Below, piece by piece: positions 1 through 8,728 of a stretch of 50,807 bases of DNA. Under the pieces are notes generated by a model that was given only the letters and a program-made list of their open reading frames with translations, ran no database searches and was not told the DNA's origin. A program made the position numbers and the translations under genes. Numbering within the stretch: position 1 is the first letter of the stretch; each line of letters opens with the position of its first letter. The stretch spans positions 1 to 50,807 of the IMG/VR virus record IMGVR_UViG_3300033388_007794. The stretch is one strand, 5' to 3'. Source of the stretch: a virus.

Positions 1-976
1 GCTTGAGCACGTCCGCCGCAAATTTACCCAGCTCGCTCCACAAATGCAGGTATTCTTTGGGATAAGGAGGATCGGTAAAAATGAGATTAACAGTTTCTGC
101 TTCAACCTTTAATTTGCGGAAGTCGCAATGATAAAGCTGAATGTTAGTATCTACACCAGCGTCCGTTTCTTCAATAGCAGACCTTTTCGCTTCCCTGGCG
201 ATTCTTTCTAACCGCTTTAATTCAACTCTTTTTGCCGGGATAGCCTTCCCTGCTATACCGACCGCCTTTATTACTCGTTCAATGTCCCTGGGCTTGTCTA
301 CCACAACATACGGTTTTGGCTCCGGTTTTTCAATCAGCATATCGTCTTCTTCGTCGTAGCTCTCTTCTAAATCAAATGCACTCTTGTCATAAGTAAATTC
401 CTCGTGACAGTTGCTACACTCTATCTTCTTTGGCCAACCCATATCGTCTAGCCACTTTTTGCTCCATTTTGCATGGCCGCAGTAAGGACATTCCAGTGCA
501 GGAATAGCTAAAAACCAGTTCACTTCAGCCTTCTTGTGTTTCCTGGCCGGGTACTGCTTGCCGTCAGTGCCGGTGATAGTCTCAGGTGCGGAAATTTCCG
601 CACCTCGGAACCAGTATCTTATAGTTCCTTCATCCACCCCCAGCACCTTCGCAATTCTCCGGTAACTCCAATTGTACGGCGGTAGGCGCAACTCCTTAGC
701 TTTCTGTTGCTTCCACTCCTTCGGTAAATGCCGCCGGTGAATGTTCAGCTTTAATACATGCTCGGCTTTTTCGTCCTCGCTTAATCCAATGCGGACAATG
801 CTGGGCCATTCTTTTATTCCTAATTCCTGACACGCCCTTACCCTATGGTGGCCATCCAAAATATTGCCATCTTCATCATACTCAACCGGCACCAACACAC
901 CACGCTCTGCTATATCTGCCTTCAGTGCTTCATATTCGTCCTGTGTCAGCGGAGGCAGTAATTGATACTTTTGCAC
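1..976 (-). CDS. ParB-like / DNA methyltransferase, N-terminal part (runs off window)
   Basis: A GTG start at 976, preceded by an AGGGAGAG ribosome site about seven bases upstream, opens a 325-codon frame that leaves the window. Residues 1-90 resemble a ParB/Srx nuclease domain (DGHHRVRACQ at 41-50). Residues 101-122 look like a helix-turn-helix (RRIAKVLGVDEGTIRYW). Two CxxC pairs (163-166, 187-190) suggest a zinc ribbon. Residues 298-310 carry the amino-methyltransferase catalytic motif DPPY. Such ParB-methylase fusions are common in phages of Gram-positive bacteria and probably modify phage DNA at N6-adenine or N4-cytosine. The gene follows the head morphogenesis gene. The C-terminal part is probably the fragment at 50706-50807. 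Confidence 0.85.
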   Translation of the reverse strand, partial: MQKYQLLPPLTQDEYEALKADIAERGVLVPVEYDEDGNILDGHHRVRACQELGIKEWPSIVRIGLSEDEKAEHVLKLNIHRRHLPKEWKQQKAKELRLPPYNWSYRRIAKVLGVDEGTIRYWFRGAEISAPETITGTDGKQYPARKHKKAEVNWFLAIPALECPYCGHAKWSKKWLDDMGWPKKIECSNCHEEFTYDKSAFDLEESYDEEDDMLIEKPEPKPYVVVDKPRDIERVIKAVGIAGKAIPAKRVELKRLERIAREAKRSAIEETDAGVDTNIQLYHCDFRKLKVEAETVNLIFTDPPYPKEYLHLWSELGKFAADVLK

Positions 977-1017
977 TTTCCATCTCTCCCTAATATTTTT
1001 CCCCTCTCCCTTTGTAA

Positions 1018-1045
1018 ATAAAAAACCGCCTGGCAGAAAGGCGGG
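1018..1045 (-). terminator. Rho-independent terminator after the head morphogenesis gene
   Basis: Read on the minus strand, a CCGCCT stem pairs with AGGCGG around a seven-base loop and is followed at once by TTTTTTAT. It sits between the stop of the MuF-like gene and the GTG start of the ParB-methyltransferase, so it probably lowers read-through between them. Confidence 0.6.
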
Positions 1046-1115
1046 AGAGTACACCTTTCCTTTCGCTCGCGCGCAGCTAGCCAGAGCGGTACATATTTAA
1101 TTGTCTAAACTTCAG

Positions 1116-2018
1116 CTACAATCTCCTCCGGGCAATTCCTTCACAGCAACGGCATGCAGGATGCAAAGGCGGCCCCACAATTCCACCTTCATAAGTCCCG
1201 TTTATCGGTGCTCGCTTGCCGTCCATCTCCTCACAACGTTCACAAGCCCGCTCATCAGGCGTATAAATCCATTCCCTCTCTACTTCGTTCGGATCAAGCA
1301 ATCCTTCCTCCACCGCCTGGGACCAGCATTCTCGCACTCCATAATTGCTGGCGGCCATGGTTTCAGTACGCGCAATCAGCTCCGCTCTTCTCCGCAGCAA
1401 CCGCTTCGCGTAATTGTCCGCCATCTCATTAACCTGTTTTAGCGGCCGCGTGCCGTCTTCGGCAAGCCTCCGCCAGTAATTATCGACGGCCCGCATTTGT
1501 CTTTCGGTCAACCCGATATAATTTCGGATTTTCCTCGCCTGTTCATATGGATGCCCGCCCTCCTCAAACGCCTGGCGGATTATCGCCCGGATGGCCTGAC
1601 GGCTTTCCTCGGTTATCTGCGTAATCAGCTCACCCGTGTGCTGGTTTATAAACTCAACCGCCCTGGGGTTGAGCAGGTCAAATCGAAGCTCCGCTTTCAG
1701 TTTTTCGCCCAGCCTCCGGGCGGTGGCTTTTCCCACTTCACCCACGATCTCCTGAAAAGCATCCTTTACGGTTATGAACCCTGCTCCGAATACGCCCCAA
1801 TCGATCATGTTCTCTACCGAAGCTAAGTCGCCATGCCGTAAAGCTTCCGCCATCCTCGCCACTACAACTTTCCCCTGTGTTGCGGCTACGGCAAGAAAGA
1901 AAGCTCTCTTGACTTTATCCAGCTTGCTGTCAGCTACGCGGTGGAGCAGTTTCCACTCCGGGTCTTTTGGGTTTACAGCTTTTAGGATGCGCTGCTTTGG
2001 TAGCCTTGAAATGAACAT
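1116..2018 (-). CDS. Phage head morphogenesis protein (SPP1 gp7 / MuF family)
   Basis: A 300-residue minor head protein that in SPP1-type phages binds the portal and enters the capsid. The C-terminal third has the family signature: RTET near residue 217, a CxxC pair (about 259-262) and the terminal PPLHPACRC motif. The N-terminal two thirds are helical. The ATG overlaps the portal stop codon as TAATG, so the two are probably translationally coupled. The order terminase-portal-MuF is canonical. Length and motifs look intact. Confidence 0.9.
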   Translation of the reverse strand: MFISRLPKQRILKAVNPKDPEWKLLHRVADSKLDKVKRAFFLAVAATQGKVVVARMAEALRHGDLASVENMIDWGVFGAGFITVKDAFQEIVGEVGKATARRLGEKLKAELRFDLLNPRAVEFINQHTGELITQITEESRQAIRAIIRQAFEEGGHPYEQARKIRNYIGLTERQMRAVDNYWRRLAEDGTRPLKQVNEMADNYAKRLLRRRAELIARTETMAASNYGVRECWSQAVEEGLLDPNEVEREWIYTPDERACERCEEMDGKRAPINGTYEGGIVGPPLHPACRCCEGIARRRL

Positions 2019-3292
2019 TATTCCTCATCCACTCCCCCGCTGGGCAGATTGGCTACTTCGAGCAGGTACTTCTCAAGCTCTTTGTTTGGGAACAAAGGCA
2101 TGCCTGCCCCGCTGAGCCGTTGTATAAATTCCCCAAGTTCGCTTAGTTCTACGCTCTCAATGTCCCCGTGGCGAAGCTCGGGGTAATTCTCGACCTTAAA
2201 GTCGTTAAGCTTGAACAGCCTTGACACCGCGTGGGTGTTAAACACATTCTCAATCTCGTCCAGGAAAGCACCAATAGCCACGGCAAACAGATTAGTTTTG
2301 GAACTTGCCAAAGCGTAGCTCCCCACTTTCTGCGTCCCCAGCATGATAAAATCCGCCAGTACGGTCTGGGCAATCCGAGTGTCGTACCTCTGGATAATAG
2401 CACCGGTGTCGAACTGCCGCCTGCCTCCCGTCGAAAGCAACTGAATGTCATACAGTCTATTCCCTTTCTCGTCATAAGCCAGTGGCATGACTATACCTTC
2501 CTGCTGGTCGCGACGTATTTTAGTTACTAGTTCTTTAAACTTCCGTTGCGCCGTTCTTTCCTCATCCGTCTGGGGGTTGGCTACATTAGGCGGCACCCAC
2601 ACGATGGGGAGCCCCGCTAAATCACGCTCAATTCCAATACCCTCAATAGCCTCGATATTCTTTTTGAAATAGTAACTTTTATATGCATTTCTAAGAATCG
2701 ACCTTCCTTCCGGCGAGCCTTTGGTCGCCTCTGTCCTGAAAAGCAGCGACTTTTCTATCGGAATTTCCCTGATTTTATAATCCGGCGGCGCGCTTTGCCG
2801 CATAGCTTGTATGCCGCCTTCCTCGTCGAATACCCACTCAACAAGCGTTTCCTGCGCCCGGATAGGGAGCTTGCGCCAGCCGATGCGACCGTCGGTGTAT
2901 TTACTTCGCTTCGCGGGGTTGCGGCTGTCTCCCATACGGCGCTTCAGGACTATTTCATGCCAGGACCACCCGAATACCAGCATAGACAGAACTTCGCTAA
3001 TTGTATCTTGCCAGGACATACTCATATCATAGAGACAGCTTTCCAAAAACGCTGCCGCTTCCCTGTCAGCGTTGCTCGTCCCGGCGGCTTCAACCCGCCA
3101 TGTAACCTGACGGCAGAGCATCTTGATAGCAAACAGAATAGCGCCAATTACCGGGTCGTTATCACGCATTTCTTTATAGACTCGGATGGCTTTAACGCCC
3201 TGGAGCTCGGGCAACCACTCCTCGGCTATGTAGCCGCCCCAGCGAGATAAGCCTGTGCTGCCCAATTCAAGGAAAATGTTTGTCTGCGCCAA
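2018..3292 (-). CDS. Portal protein
   Basis: A 424-residue protein matching phage portal proteins of the Mu gp29-like (DUF935) type. The N-terminal half has a typical segment on repeated sampling of cell or helper regions (VYKEMRDNDPVIGAILFAIK) followed by a tryptophan-rich wing region (FGWSWHEIV). The portal forms the dodecameric DNA entry channel at one capsid vertex and docks the terminase. It begins four bases after the large terminase stop and overlaps the MuF start. Family subtype is an inference from order and composition. Confidence 0.88.
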   Translation of the reverse strand: MAQTNIFLELGSTGLSRWGGYIAEEWLPELQGVKAIRVYKEMRDNDPVIGAILFAIKMLCRQVTWRVEAAGTSNADREAAAFLESCLYDMSMSWQDTISEVLSMLVFGWSWHEIVLKRRMGDSRNPAKRSKYTDGRIGWRKLPIRAQETLVEWVFDEEGGIQAMRQSAPPDYKIREIPIEKSLLFRTEATKGSPEGRSILRNAYKSYYFKKNIEAIEGIGIERDLAGLPIVWVPPNVANPQTDEERTAQRKFKELVTKIRRDQQEGIVMPLAYDEKGNRLYDIQLLSTGGRRQFDTGAIIQRYDTRIAQTVLADFIMLGTQKVGSYALASSKTNLFAVAIGAFLDEIENVFNTHAVSRLFKLNDFKVENYPELRHGDIESVELSELGEFIQRLSGAGMPLFPNKELEKYLLEVANLPSGGVDEE

Positions 3293-3295
3293 ACC

Positions 3296-4540
3296 TCATC
3301 GCCTCCAGCGGCTTTCGCCTTCGATACTAGTAGGAACAAGAATAGGTACTGCACGACTGAAATGAGTAAAAAGTGCATACCTGTTTCTATCTTGACTGTG
3401 ATCATTCTGTTTTAATGGTTTGTCTTCGCCTTTCAACTGTGCCTTTGGGTCCCACACATAAGAATTGAACTCAGCAATAGTATGCCTGCAGCTCGGGTCA
3501 ACAAAAAACCGCTCCTGGGTCAGCATAGACGCCACAAAGCGGATTCCATCTGTAACCTCATTATCCGCACCTTTTACCTGATAACCCCGTTTTCTGAGTT
3601 CAGCTATGAAACTGGTGGCCGAGGGGTCGACATATATCGCCTCCGGCCTAATATCACCAAGCCACTCTTTGAAGTCATCGGCATACTCAGCGTCCGTCTT
3701 TTGTCTTCCTGCCTCTTTGGAGTCATACCAGTACTCCCTTGTCAGGTAGACCACAGGTTTCGAGTCGTCATTCCAGCCGTAAAGCCCGAATGTGCATGGG
3801 TTGCTGGTGCCATAGTCTATCCCTACTATGAACCGTTTCAAACCTGCAGGAGCAAGTCTAACATGTTTGGATTCGTCCCACATGTCATAAACCGCACCTT
3901 CAGCCTGCACCCACAGACCTAAGATAAAGCGTTTATACCACAGGCCTACGTATTCTTTTTTAAGCTCTTCAACAAAATCTGGGTCGAGATTTAAATTGTC
4001 GTCAAGCTGGAAACGCCAGCGTTTTAAGTTTAGTTCGCTGGTGCGTTCAAGGTAATTTTTATTGAACCAGTGATAGGGCGAGTCCGGGTTTGTTGTCCCG
4101 ATAAACCGCGCCCCCGGCACTGAAAGCCGGGAAAGCAACATAGTAAAGAAACTCTCCGGCCACAGCGTTATTTCGTCGCCATAGGCTCCGACCAGCGTCA
4201 TGCCTCGGATTTTACCTTCGGCCCGCTCGTCACTGGCCCCAGCCAGGTATACCCGTCGGCCAAACAGCGTCGCTTCGCCAGCACCACGATTAAGCTTGAA
4301 GTGCTTACTCCCTATCACCTGCTCAAGCAGGTCAAGCACGTTGCGCTTCAAAGTCCGTTCCGTCTTACCCACCATGAGCAGTTCGCCTGGCGGGGCTTCG
4401 GCTACAAACGCAATCCACGCCACCAGGCTGGCGATTGTCTTGCCGGAACGGACGGAGCCATCGAGGATATTCAAACGTGCGGTGGTATTGACAACAACGT
4501 TAAGCTGCTTCCGCGAAAACTTCCCCCAGGCAAAACTCAT
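3296..4540 (-). CDS. terL: Terminase large subunit (PBSX/SPP1-like)
   Basis: This 414-residue ATPase-nuclease pumps DNA into the prohead and cuts concatemers. The N-terminal ATPase has a Walker A GSVRSGKT (residues 28-35) and a Walker B-like segment GAYGDEITLW (about 118-127). The C-terminal nuclease begins with IVGIDYGTSNP, the first acidic residue of an RNase H fold, and has a second aspartate in IYVDPSA. The size is normal and no intein is present. It overlaps the small subunit stop by four bases. A PBSX/SPP1-type terminase suggests headful (pac) packaging, which would fit a circularly permuted genome. Confidence 0.95.
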   Translation of the reverse strand: MSFAWGKFSRKQLNVVVNTTARLNILDGSVRSGKTIASLVAWIAFVAEAPPGELLMVGKTERTLKRNVLDLLEQVIGSKHFKLNRGAGEATLFGRRVYLAGASDERAEGKIRGMTLVGAYGDEITLWPESFFTMLLSRLSVPGARFIGTTNPDSPYHWFNKNYLERTSELNLKRWRFQLDDNLNLDPDFVEELKKEYVGLWYKRFILGLWVQAEGAVYDMWDESKHVRLAPAGLKRFIVGIDYGTSNPCTFGLYGWNDDSKPVVYLTREYWYDSKEAGRQKTDAEYADDFKEWLGDIRPEAIYVDPSATSFIAELRKRGYQVKGADNEVTDGIRFVASMLTQERFFVDPSCRHTIAEFNSYVWDPKAQLKGEDKPLKQNDHSQDRNRYALFTHFSRAVPILVPTSIEGESRWRR

Positions 4541-5046
4541 TCACCATCACCCAGGGCCTTCAAACTCTCCCTGATGGCGTCGGCAAGTTCCTTCAGGCTG
4601 CCGTCGTCCTTCTCGGTCTTCTCATCCAACCCCAGGGCCTTCCGCTGGCCTTCCTGCGCCATCTTCAAGACGCTGGCTGCTTTTTCTAACGCATATGGAT
4701 TGAGCCTACCCGTCTTCTCGCTAACAAAATGGCAGTGGTAATCTTCCACTGCCTCAAGGATTATCTGTAGAAATTTTCCCCAGGCTTCGAGGTGCCTGGT
4801 GTTCCAGTCGATTTCATGCTCGATTTGTCTTTCAAGGGCACTGTCAATGATTTTACTTCGCTTTTCCTTCTCTCTTACTTCTTTTTCCCTAAGCCACCCT
4901 TTTGTCCGCTTGAAAAAATAACTTGATTTATAGTTCAAGCCCTCACGCTCAGCAAATTCGCGAAGGCTCTTGTAGTCCCCAAGCAAAAACTTCTGTCGTA
5001 ACGCTTCCCAGTCGTATCGCCTCCGGGTCATCACCTCCCACCCCAT
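4537..5046 (-). CDS. terS: Terminase small subunit
   Basis: A 169-residue protein with an N-terminal helix-turn-helix (LREFAEREGLNYKSSYFFKR, about 28-47) and a long helical oligomerisation region, as expected of the small subunit that recognises the packaging site. The next gene is the large subunit, overlapping by four bases. An alternative start at 5031 (MTRRRYDW) has GGGAGGTG too close upstream, so the ATG at 5046, with AAGGTGA upstream, is kept. The assignment depends on position as well as on the DNA-binding N-terminus. Confidence 0.8.
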   Translation of the reverse strand: MGWEVMTRRRYDWEALRQKFLLGDYKSLREFAEREGLNYKSSYFFKRTKGWLREKEVREKEKRSKIIDSALERQIEHEIDWNTRHLEAWGKFLQIILEAVEDYHCHFVSEKTGRLNPYALEKAASVLKMAQEGQRKALGLDEKTEKDDGSLKELADAIRESLKALGDGE

Positions 5047-5057
5047 TCACCTTGCCT

Positions 5058-5237
5058 TCATTCCAAAGGTTCAACCGTCACCTTAAACGCCTGCCCCGCC
5101 AATAGTAACAACTTTATCGCCTGCACCACGTCTGTGCCGGGCACGTCAAGTTTAATTCTTGCGCCGTCGCCCTGACCATGGACGCTTACGGCACTCTGTA
5201 TCGGCGGTAGGCTGGCGGTGAAAGTGATTTTCTCCAT
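5058..5237 (-). CDS. Small conserved-looking phage protein, 59 aa
   Basis: The frame starts at an ATG (MEKITFTASLPPIQSAV) with a good AGGAG site eight bases upstream, and ends twelve bases before the small terminase gene. It ends in a hydrophobic stretch (IKLLLLAGQAF). No domain was recognised. Position between the late regulator and terminase suggests it belongs to the start of the late operon. Function unknown. Confidence 0.75.
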   Translation of the reverse strand: MEKITFTASLPPIQSAVSVHGQGDGARIKLDVPGTDVVQAIKLLLLAGQAFKVTVEPLE

Positions 5238-5252
5238 ACGCGCAACTCCTTT

Positions 5253-5286
5253 TCAAAATACAAAAGCCGCCCTCTGCAGAACGGCT
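5253..5286 (-). terminator. Terminator after the ArpU-like regulator
   Basis: On the minus strand AGCCG pairs with CGGCT over a twelve-base loop and is followed by TTTTGTATTTT. The stem is short and the tract interrupted, so it is a modest candidate. It lies between the regulator and the first late gene. Confidence 0.45.
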
Positions 5287-5316
5287 CCTGATAACATTAT
5301 GGATCAGAATATACCT

Positions 5317-5748
5317 TCAGGACTGCACGATTTCTGCATGGCTTATCAAACCCATCTCTAATGCGGCCATGACGACCAATTCCCTGCGGTATTTGAAATA
5401 AGTGCGCTCTTCAATGTACATCTCCATGCATATTTCTTGCCAGGGCTTGCACTTGCGGTATTTCAGCTCAAACAGCTTCCTGTGGTGTGGCTGCAGGCGC
5501 ACCAAGGCTCTATCTATAGCGGCAAGAGTTCTGGTCATCCTGGCGATGGCCGCATTTGTGACCAGCCTGACCGCTTTCCTTCCTGTGCTGTCGCTAACCC
5601 CGCAGCCTTCACTAGCGACAACATAGCCAGGGCTGGCTGAAGCTGAAATAATCTCCTGCCGCAGCTGCTCCAACTCAGAGCAGGTCAGGTCGTAGTTATA
5701 TAACTCGTGCTCAATATATCTAAAAATTGCCCTCGGGATTCTTGCCAA
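5317..5748 (-). CDS. ArpU/RinA-family late transcription regulator
   Basis: A 143-residue protein resembling ArpU/RinA-type phage late activators, which have a sigma-70 region 4-like DNA-binding fold. The C-terminal half reads LQPHHRKLFELKYRK followed by PWQEICMEMYIEERTYFKYR, a typical helix-turn-helix of the group. These proteins switch on the packaging and structural operon, and the gene sits directly upstream of the terminase, the usual place. The apparent start is TTG at 5748 without a strong ribosome site, so the exact N-terminus is uncertain. Confidence 0.82.
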   Translation of the reverse strand: MARIPRAIFRYIEHELYNYDLTCSELEQLRQEIISASASPGYVVASEGCGVSDSTGRKAVRLVTNAAIARMTRTLAAIDRALVRLQPHHRKLFELKYRKCKPWQEICMEMYIEERTYFKYRRELVVMAALEMGLISHAEIVQS

Positions 5749-5820
5749 CCATTGCCACCCCCACCGAAGTATGGTAAAATGAGCTTGGTAAACCTTTCTG
5801 GCAAAAAAACGTTGTTGCCT

Positions 5821-5843
5821 CCCACCCCGGTGGGGGATTTTTT
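5821..5843 (+). terminator. Possible terminator hairpin
   Basis: CCCACC and GGTGGG form a tight stem followed, in the plus direction, by GGATTTTTT. No plus-strand gene lies upstream, and on the minus strand a T-run follows only after a ten-base spacer. It may act on leftward transcripts between the early genes and the ArpU-like regulator. Confidence 0.3.
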
Positions 5844-6036
5844 ACCCCGCCGCCTCTTCAGACAACACTCCCGCCCGACCTGGCCTCGGCGGCTCTTCCA
5901 TCACCCGTTTCCACACGCTAAAGGGCAGGCTGAGCCGCGCCAGCTTTCTGTTCCAGCCGAACTGCTGTTCTATGGTTGCCAGCACCCAGGGCTGGCAAAA
6001 TTCTAAGTATTCGTAAATCCTAATCATCCCTACCAT
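5842..6036 (-). CDS. Small hypothetical phage protein, 64 aa
   Basis: A short protein (MVGMIRIYEYLEFCQPW...) with a conserved-looking aromatic N-terminal half and a basic, proline-rich end. It starts four bases after the zinc-ribbon gene stop, as the last member of the early operon before the late regulator. No domain recognised; function unknown. Confidence 0.6.
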   Translation of the reverse strand: MVGMIRIYEYLEFCQPWVLATIEQQFGWNRKLARLSLPFSVWKRVMEEPPRPGRAGVLSEEAAG

Positions 6037-6039
6037 CTC

Positions 6040-6243
6040 TCACACCACGCGTCTTTTTCTCAGTCTCGGTATAGGCCTCTTGAGTAACTCATACCCCTGT
6101 TGCTCGTCCCCACGCAGTTCGTACTCTTTTTCCGAAATCAGCCGGTGGCAGTAGACACACCGCCAGCGGCGGATTTGGTCCTCAAAGTAAACTTCAAAAA
6201 GTTTATGATCGCAATGCGGGCACAAAAGATTTTCCTGCTTCAC
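6040..6243 (-). CDS. Small zinc-ribbon protein, 67 aa
   Basis: Two CxxC pairs (CPHC at 8-11 and CVYC at 29-32) form a rubredoxin-like zinc ribbon, followed by a basic tail ending KRRVV. The start overlaps the preceding gene's stop by four bases. Proteins of this type often bind nucleic acid or another protein, but nothing here points to a specific role. Confidence 0.72.
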   Translation of the reverse strand: MKQENLLCPHCDHKLFEVYFEDQIRRWRCVYCHRLISEKEYELRGDEQQGYELLKRPIPRLRKRRVV

Positions 6244-6428
6244 GCTATTGCCTCCCCTGGCGGTATCCCTACCGCAACGATCTTCCCCGGAAACCCGTCA
6301 TATCTCCATCTTCCTTTAGGGAACAGAACCACCACCCGCTCCCGAAACTTCTTTCTCTGTTCGCGCTCCTTTACTCGCCTTCTTCTCTCCTTCCGGGCCG
6401 CACAACCCGGGCGTTTGTGTTGGCACAT
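6240..6428 (-). CDS. Small very basic protein, 62 aa
   Basis: The reading frame fits exactly between the MazG-like gene (shared ATG/TGA overlap at 6428) and the zinc-ribbon gene (overlap at 6243), which supports it over competing frames. It is rich in Arg and Lys (KERRRRVKEREQRKKFRER), with a C-terminal half reading GKIVAVGIPPGEAIA. Possibly nucleic-acid binding. Function unknown. Confidence 0.55.
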   Translation of the reverse strand: MCQHKRPGCAARKERRRRVKEREQRKKFRERVVVLFPKGRWRYDGFPGKIVAVGIPPGEAIA

Positions 6429-6754
6429 TACACACCATCCCTTTCTCGGCTTCTTTCCTCGGAGAAGCCGTCAGGGTATCGTTTTTTAAGTTTCTCAATA
6501 TTTTTTCTAGCAACGCTGTCCAAGCTGATTTGCAGGGTTGTCGCAATGGCTGCTACATACCAGAGAATATCCCCGAGTTCCTCGGCAATCGAGTCTTTAT
6601 CTAATTTATGTCCGTGATAGAGATACTTTTTTAGCTTGTTCTGGCACTCGCCGGCCTCGCTTAACCCCAGTGCATAATCTGCTAGGTTATCCTCAAATGG
6701 ACGCTCTTTTTTTAATGTCCTTGCGGCCGCATATTGATACTCATGAAAATTCAT
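6428..6754 (-). CDS. MazG-like nucleotide pyrophosphohydrolase
   Basis: This 108-residue protein has the MazG-type metal-binding helices: LSEAGECQNKLKK (31-43) and EELGDILWYVAAIA (58-71), giving the E-x2-E ... E-x2-D arrangement. Such enzymes hydrolyse dNTPs or modified nucleotides to monophosphates; phage versions may adjust nucleotide pools or alarmone levels. It lies in the early operon with replication genes. Size is normal for single-domain MazG-like proteins. Confidence 0.85.
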   Translation of the reverse strand: MNFHEYQYAAARTLKKERPFEDNLADYALGLSEAGECQNKLKKYLYHGHKLDKDSIAEELGDILWYVAAIATTLQISLDSVARKNIEKLKKRYPDGFSEERSRERDGV

Positions 6755-6817
6755 AACGTTTCCTCCTTGCAGTAAGCCACAAAACTGGGCGACAACAGGG
6801 TAAGAATAGCGTGGAAT

Positions 6818-7204
6818 TTATGCCGTTTTGAAATTCTCTTGTCGTTTAAGAATCCACAACAACGCTTGGGCGGCGGCCTCTTCTCCGATTCCATCAAATC
6901 TTTCTCCTGATAAATGATTTGACCCGTAAATGCTGCAATAAGACTTCTTCTCGTTTGGAATTTTAATAAAGTTGTATGCATATCCCCTCTTTTCAATCTC
7001 CGCCAGTAGCTGGTCAAGGCGAGGAGCAAAAATATACCGGTCATAAATTTTGTGATATTTTACACGGGGAATGCACTCTCTCTTTCCAGTTTCCGTGTAG
7101 TACCAGTCCCCGTCCCGAGGCTCCCACTGGAGTCCTGCTTCTTTAAGTTTTTTTGCTGTCTCTAAGCTTAGTTGATTCGAGAGAAGATTATTCACTTTAT
7201 GCAC
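6818..7204 (-). CDS. Phage protein of unknown function, 128 aa
   Basis: The sequence opens with LETAKKLKEAGLQWEPRDGDWYY and continues with YIFAPRLDQLLAEIEKRGYAY, a pattern I associate with a family of small Firmicute phage proteins of unknown function. A competing frame in the same stretch (6751-7044) lacks these features. It overlaps the preceding gene by thirteen bases. Confidence 0.72.
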   Translation of the reverse strand: MHKVNNLLSNQLSLETAKKLKEAGLQWEPRDGDWYYTETGKRECIPRVKYHKIYDRYIFAPRLDQLLAEIEKRGYAYNFIKIPNEKKSYCSIYGSNHLSGERFDGIGEEAAAQALLWILKRQENFKTA

Positions 7205-7512
7205 CCTCCCAGTAAATTTGAATCCTCATATTTACGTTTAATCTCGAGAGCGATTTGCAATCTCAAAGATATACACCGTTCCTGCTCCTCCCGCAAATGC
7301 TGGAGATATTCAGCAATTTTCGTTGCGTACTTTCGAGTTATTTTTTTGCCGTCTATGTAAGCATAACTATGGGAAATAATGTCCCGCAGACCATTTTTGT
7401 ATTTTGAAATGAGGTTAGAAATTTCGTTTTCTTGTAGCAACACAAGTTTGTATTGCTCTTCAAGAGGTAAATGAGAAAAATCAAATGTGTTTTTGATTTT
7501 CCTAAGTTTCAT
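7192..7512 (-). CDS. Hypothetical helical protein, 106 aa
   Basis: A charged, probably coiled-coil protein (LPLEEQYKLVLLQENEISNLISKY) with no recognised domain. Codon use is more AT-rich than in the replication genes. It overlaps the next gene by thirteen bases, consistent with one operon. Confidence 0.6.
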   Translation of the reverse strand: MKLRKIKNTFDFSHLPLEEQYKLVLLQENEISNLISKYKNGLRDIISHSYAYIDGKKITRKYATKIAEYLQHLREEQERCISLRLQIALEIKRKYEDSNLLGGCIK

Positions 7513-7528
7513 ATTATCTTCTCCTTCG

Positions 7529-7840
7529 CTATAGCCACAATTCCGCCCCCTCTAGGGTTTCACGTAGTTTTTTGTTTTCCTCGAGCAATTCCTTAATTCG
7601 CTCTGCCGCCACTGCAGGTAGCCAGAGATCTCTTCTTTCTGTAAGTGCCACAAGTTCTCTCACTAAGAATTCGTCGTCGGAGTAGATTTTTTCTTTGTAT
7701 TTCATTAACGGGCACTTATCTTTAGAGCACTTATTTTTACAAACAGCTACATTTTCACAAGTCTGGCAACATTCATCTTCCTTATCGCAAAACACACATT
7801 CACAGTCTTCACAGGCAATCAGAATATCACGCATATTCAC
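7529..7840 (-). CDS. Cysteine-rich hypothetical protein, 103 aa
   Basis: The first 45 residues hold about a dozen cysteines in short-spaced pairs (CEDCECVFC, CCQTC, CKNKCSKDKC), which probably bind one or more metal ions. The C-terminal half is a charged helix. No family was recognised. It overlaps the preceding gene by fourteen bases. Confidence 0.65.
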   Translation of the reverse strand: MNMRDILIACEDCECVFCDKEDECCQTCENVAVCKNKCSKDKCPLMKYKEKIYSDDEFLVRELVALTERRDLWLPAVAAERIKELLEENKKLRETLEGAELWL

Positions 7841-8381
7841 TTAACCTCCTCACTTCATTTTTTTCTTCTTCAGGTTCCGCCAAGTCGAGATACATGTAAA
7901 CAGCACTCTCTAAACCGTCCAGTGCATATATGAAGTCTATTATCTGATCGCCTGGCACACGGAGCAGATCTTGCTCAAGAGACCCACGTTTGTAAATATC
8001 TACAACTCGTTTTGCCGCGTCAAATACACACTGCAACAACGCCGCCTGCTTTTCTAATTCCCGCACCCGCTCCCTAGCTGTTTGTTGTGCTTCTTCTGCA
8101 GGCTCATAAGTAGCCTCAAAAATATCAGGTTTGACAGGATACCGCTCACCTTTAATACCTGTCACAATATAGTCGTCTTCAGAAATTTCCATCCAGCCTT
8201 CCAGCGTCTTGATTGCAGGGCAGGCAATTCTAATGTCGCCTTTAATCTTTTCTAAATCCTCTTTCGCTACAAATAGGGCGTTTTCAGGAGAACTGCCAAC
8301 AAAAACCTTGTAGCCGTCTTCCACTCCCGGCTTATATCGCTCAGCTTCAACGACCACAGGTTTCTTACGGTATTTTGGCAT
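7827..8381 (-). CDS. PGDYG-like phage protein with helical C-terminus
   Basis: The N-terminal 90 residues match a widespread small phage family: MPKYRKKPVVVEAERY at the start and DDYIVTGIKGERYPVKPDIFEATYE at about 68-92. The C-terminal 90 residues are an extra helical region rich in Arg/Glu. The N-terminal family has no established function. 184 residues is longer than the usual single-domain form, so this may be a fusion. Confidence 0.75.
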   Translation of the reverse strand: MPKYRKKPVVVEAERYKPGVEDGYKVFVGSSPENALFVAKEDLEKIKGDIRIACPAIKTLEGWMEISEDDYIVTGIKGERYPVKPDIFEATYEPAEEAQQTARERVRELEKQAALLQCVFDAAKRVVDIYKRGSLEQDLLRVPGDQIIDFIYALDGLESAVYMYLDLAEPEEEKNEVRRLSEYA

Positions 8382-8389
8382 CTAATTAC

Positions 8390-8728
8390 TCACCTCCTAT
8401 TCCAAGAGTTTTCCGCGCTATCTCGTCCTTCTCGCTGCTCGTATAGAGCTCTTGAAATTATTTCTACGCATTTTATACTTATTTCGCAAAAACAAAACTT
8501 TTCAGGAGTATTGACATAATAAGATGTTTGTTCTTCTATTTTCGCTCGTATAGCTCTTAATGCTTCTTCTAATTTATTGTTTTTCCTTTCCAACTCCCCC
8601 ACCTGCTGGAGCCAGTAAATCGCTATCTTATGGATATATCTAAATGTTTCTTTGAGCGGCCCGGTGTAATTCTCAACCGCAAGCTCTTTGAGGAAAAGAT
8701 AGTCTTTCTGCCAATCCCGCTCAGGCAT
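8390..8728 (-). CDS. Hypothetical protein, 112 aa
   Basis: A helical protein with an apparent coiled coil (QQVGELERKNNKLEEALRAI) and three cysteines near the centre. No domain recognised. The start overlaps the preceding gene by eight bases. Confidence 0.6.
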   Translation of the reverse strand: MPERDWQKDYLFLKELAVENYTGPLKETFRYIHKIAIYWLQQVGELERKNNKLEEALRAIRAKIEEQTSYYVNTPEKFCFCEISIKCVEIISRALYEQREGRDSAENSWNRR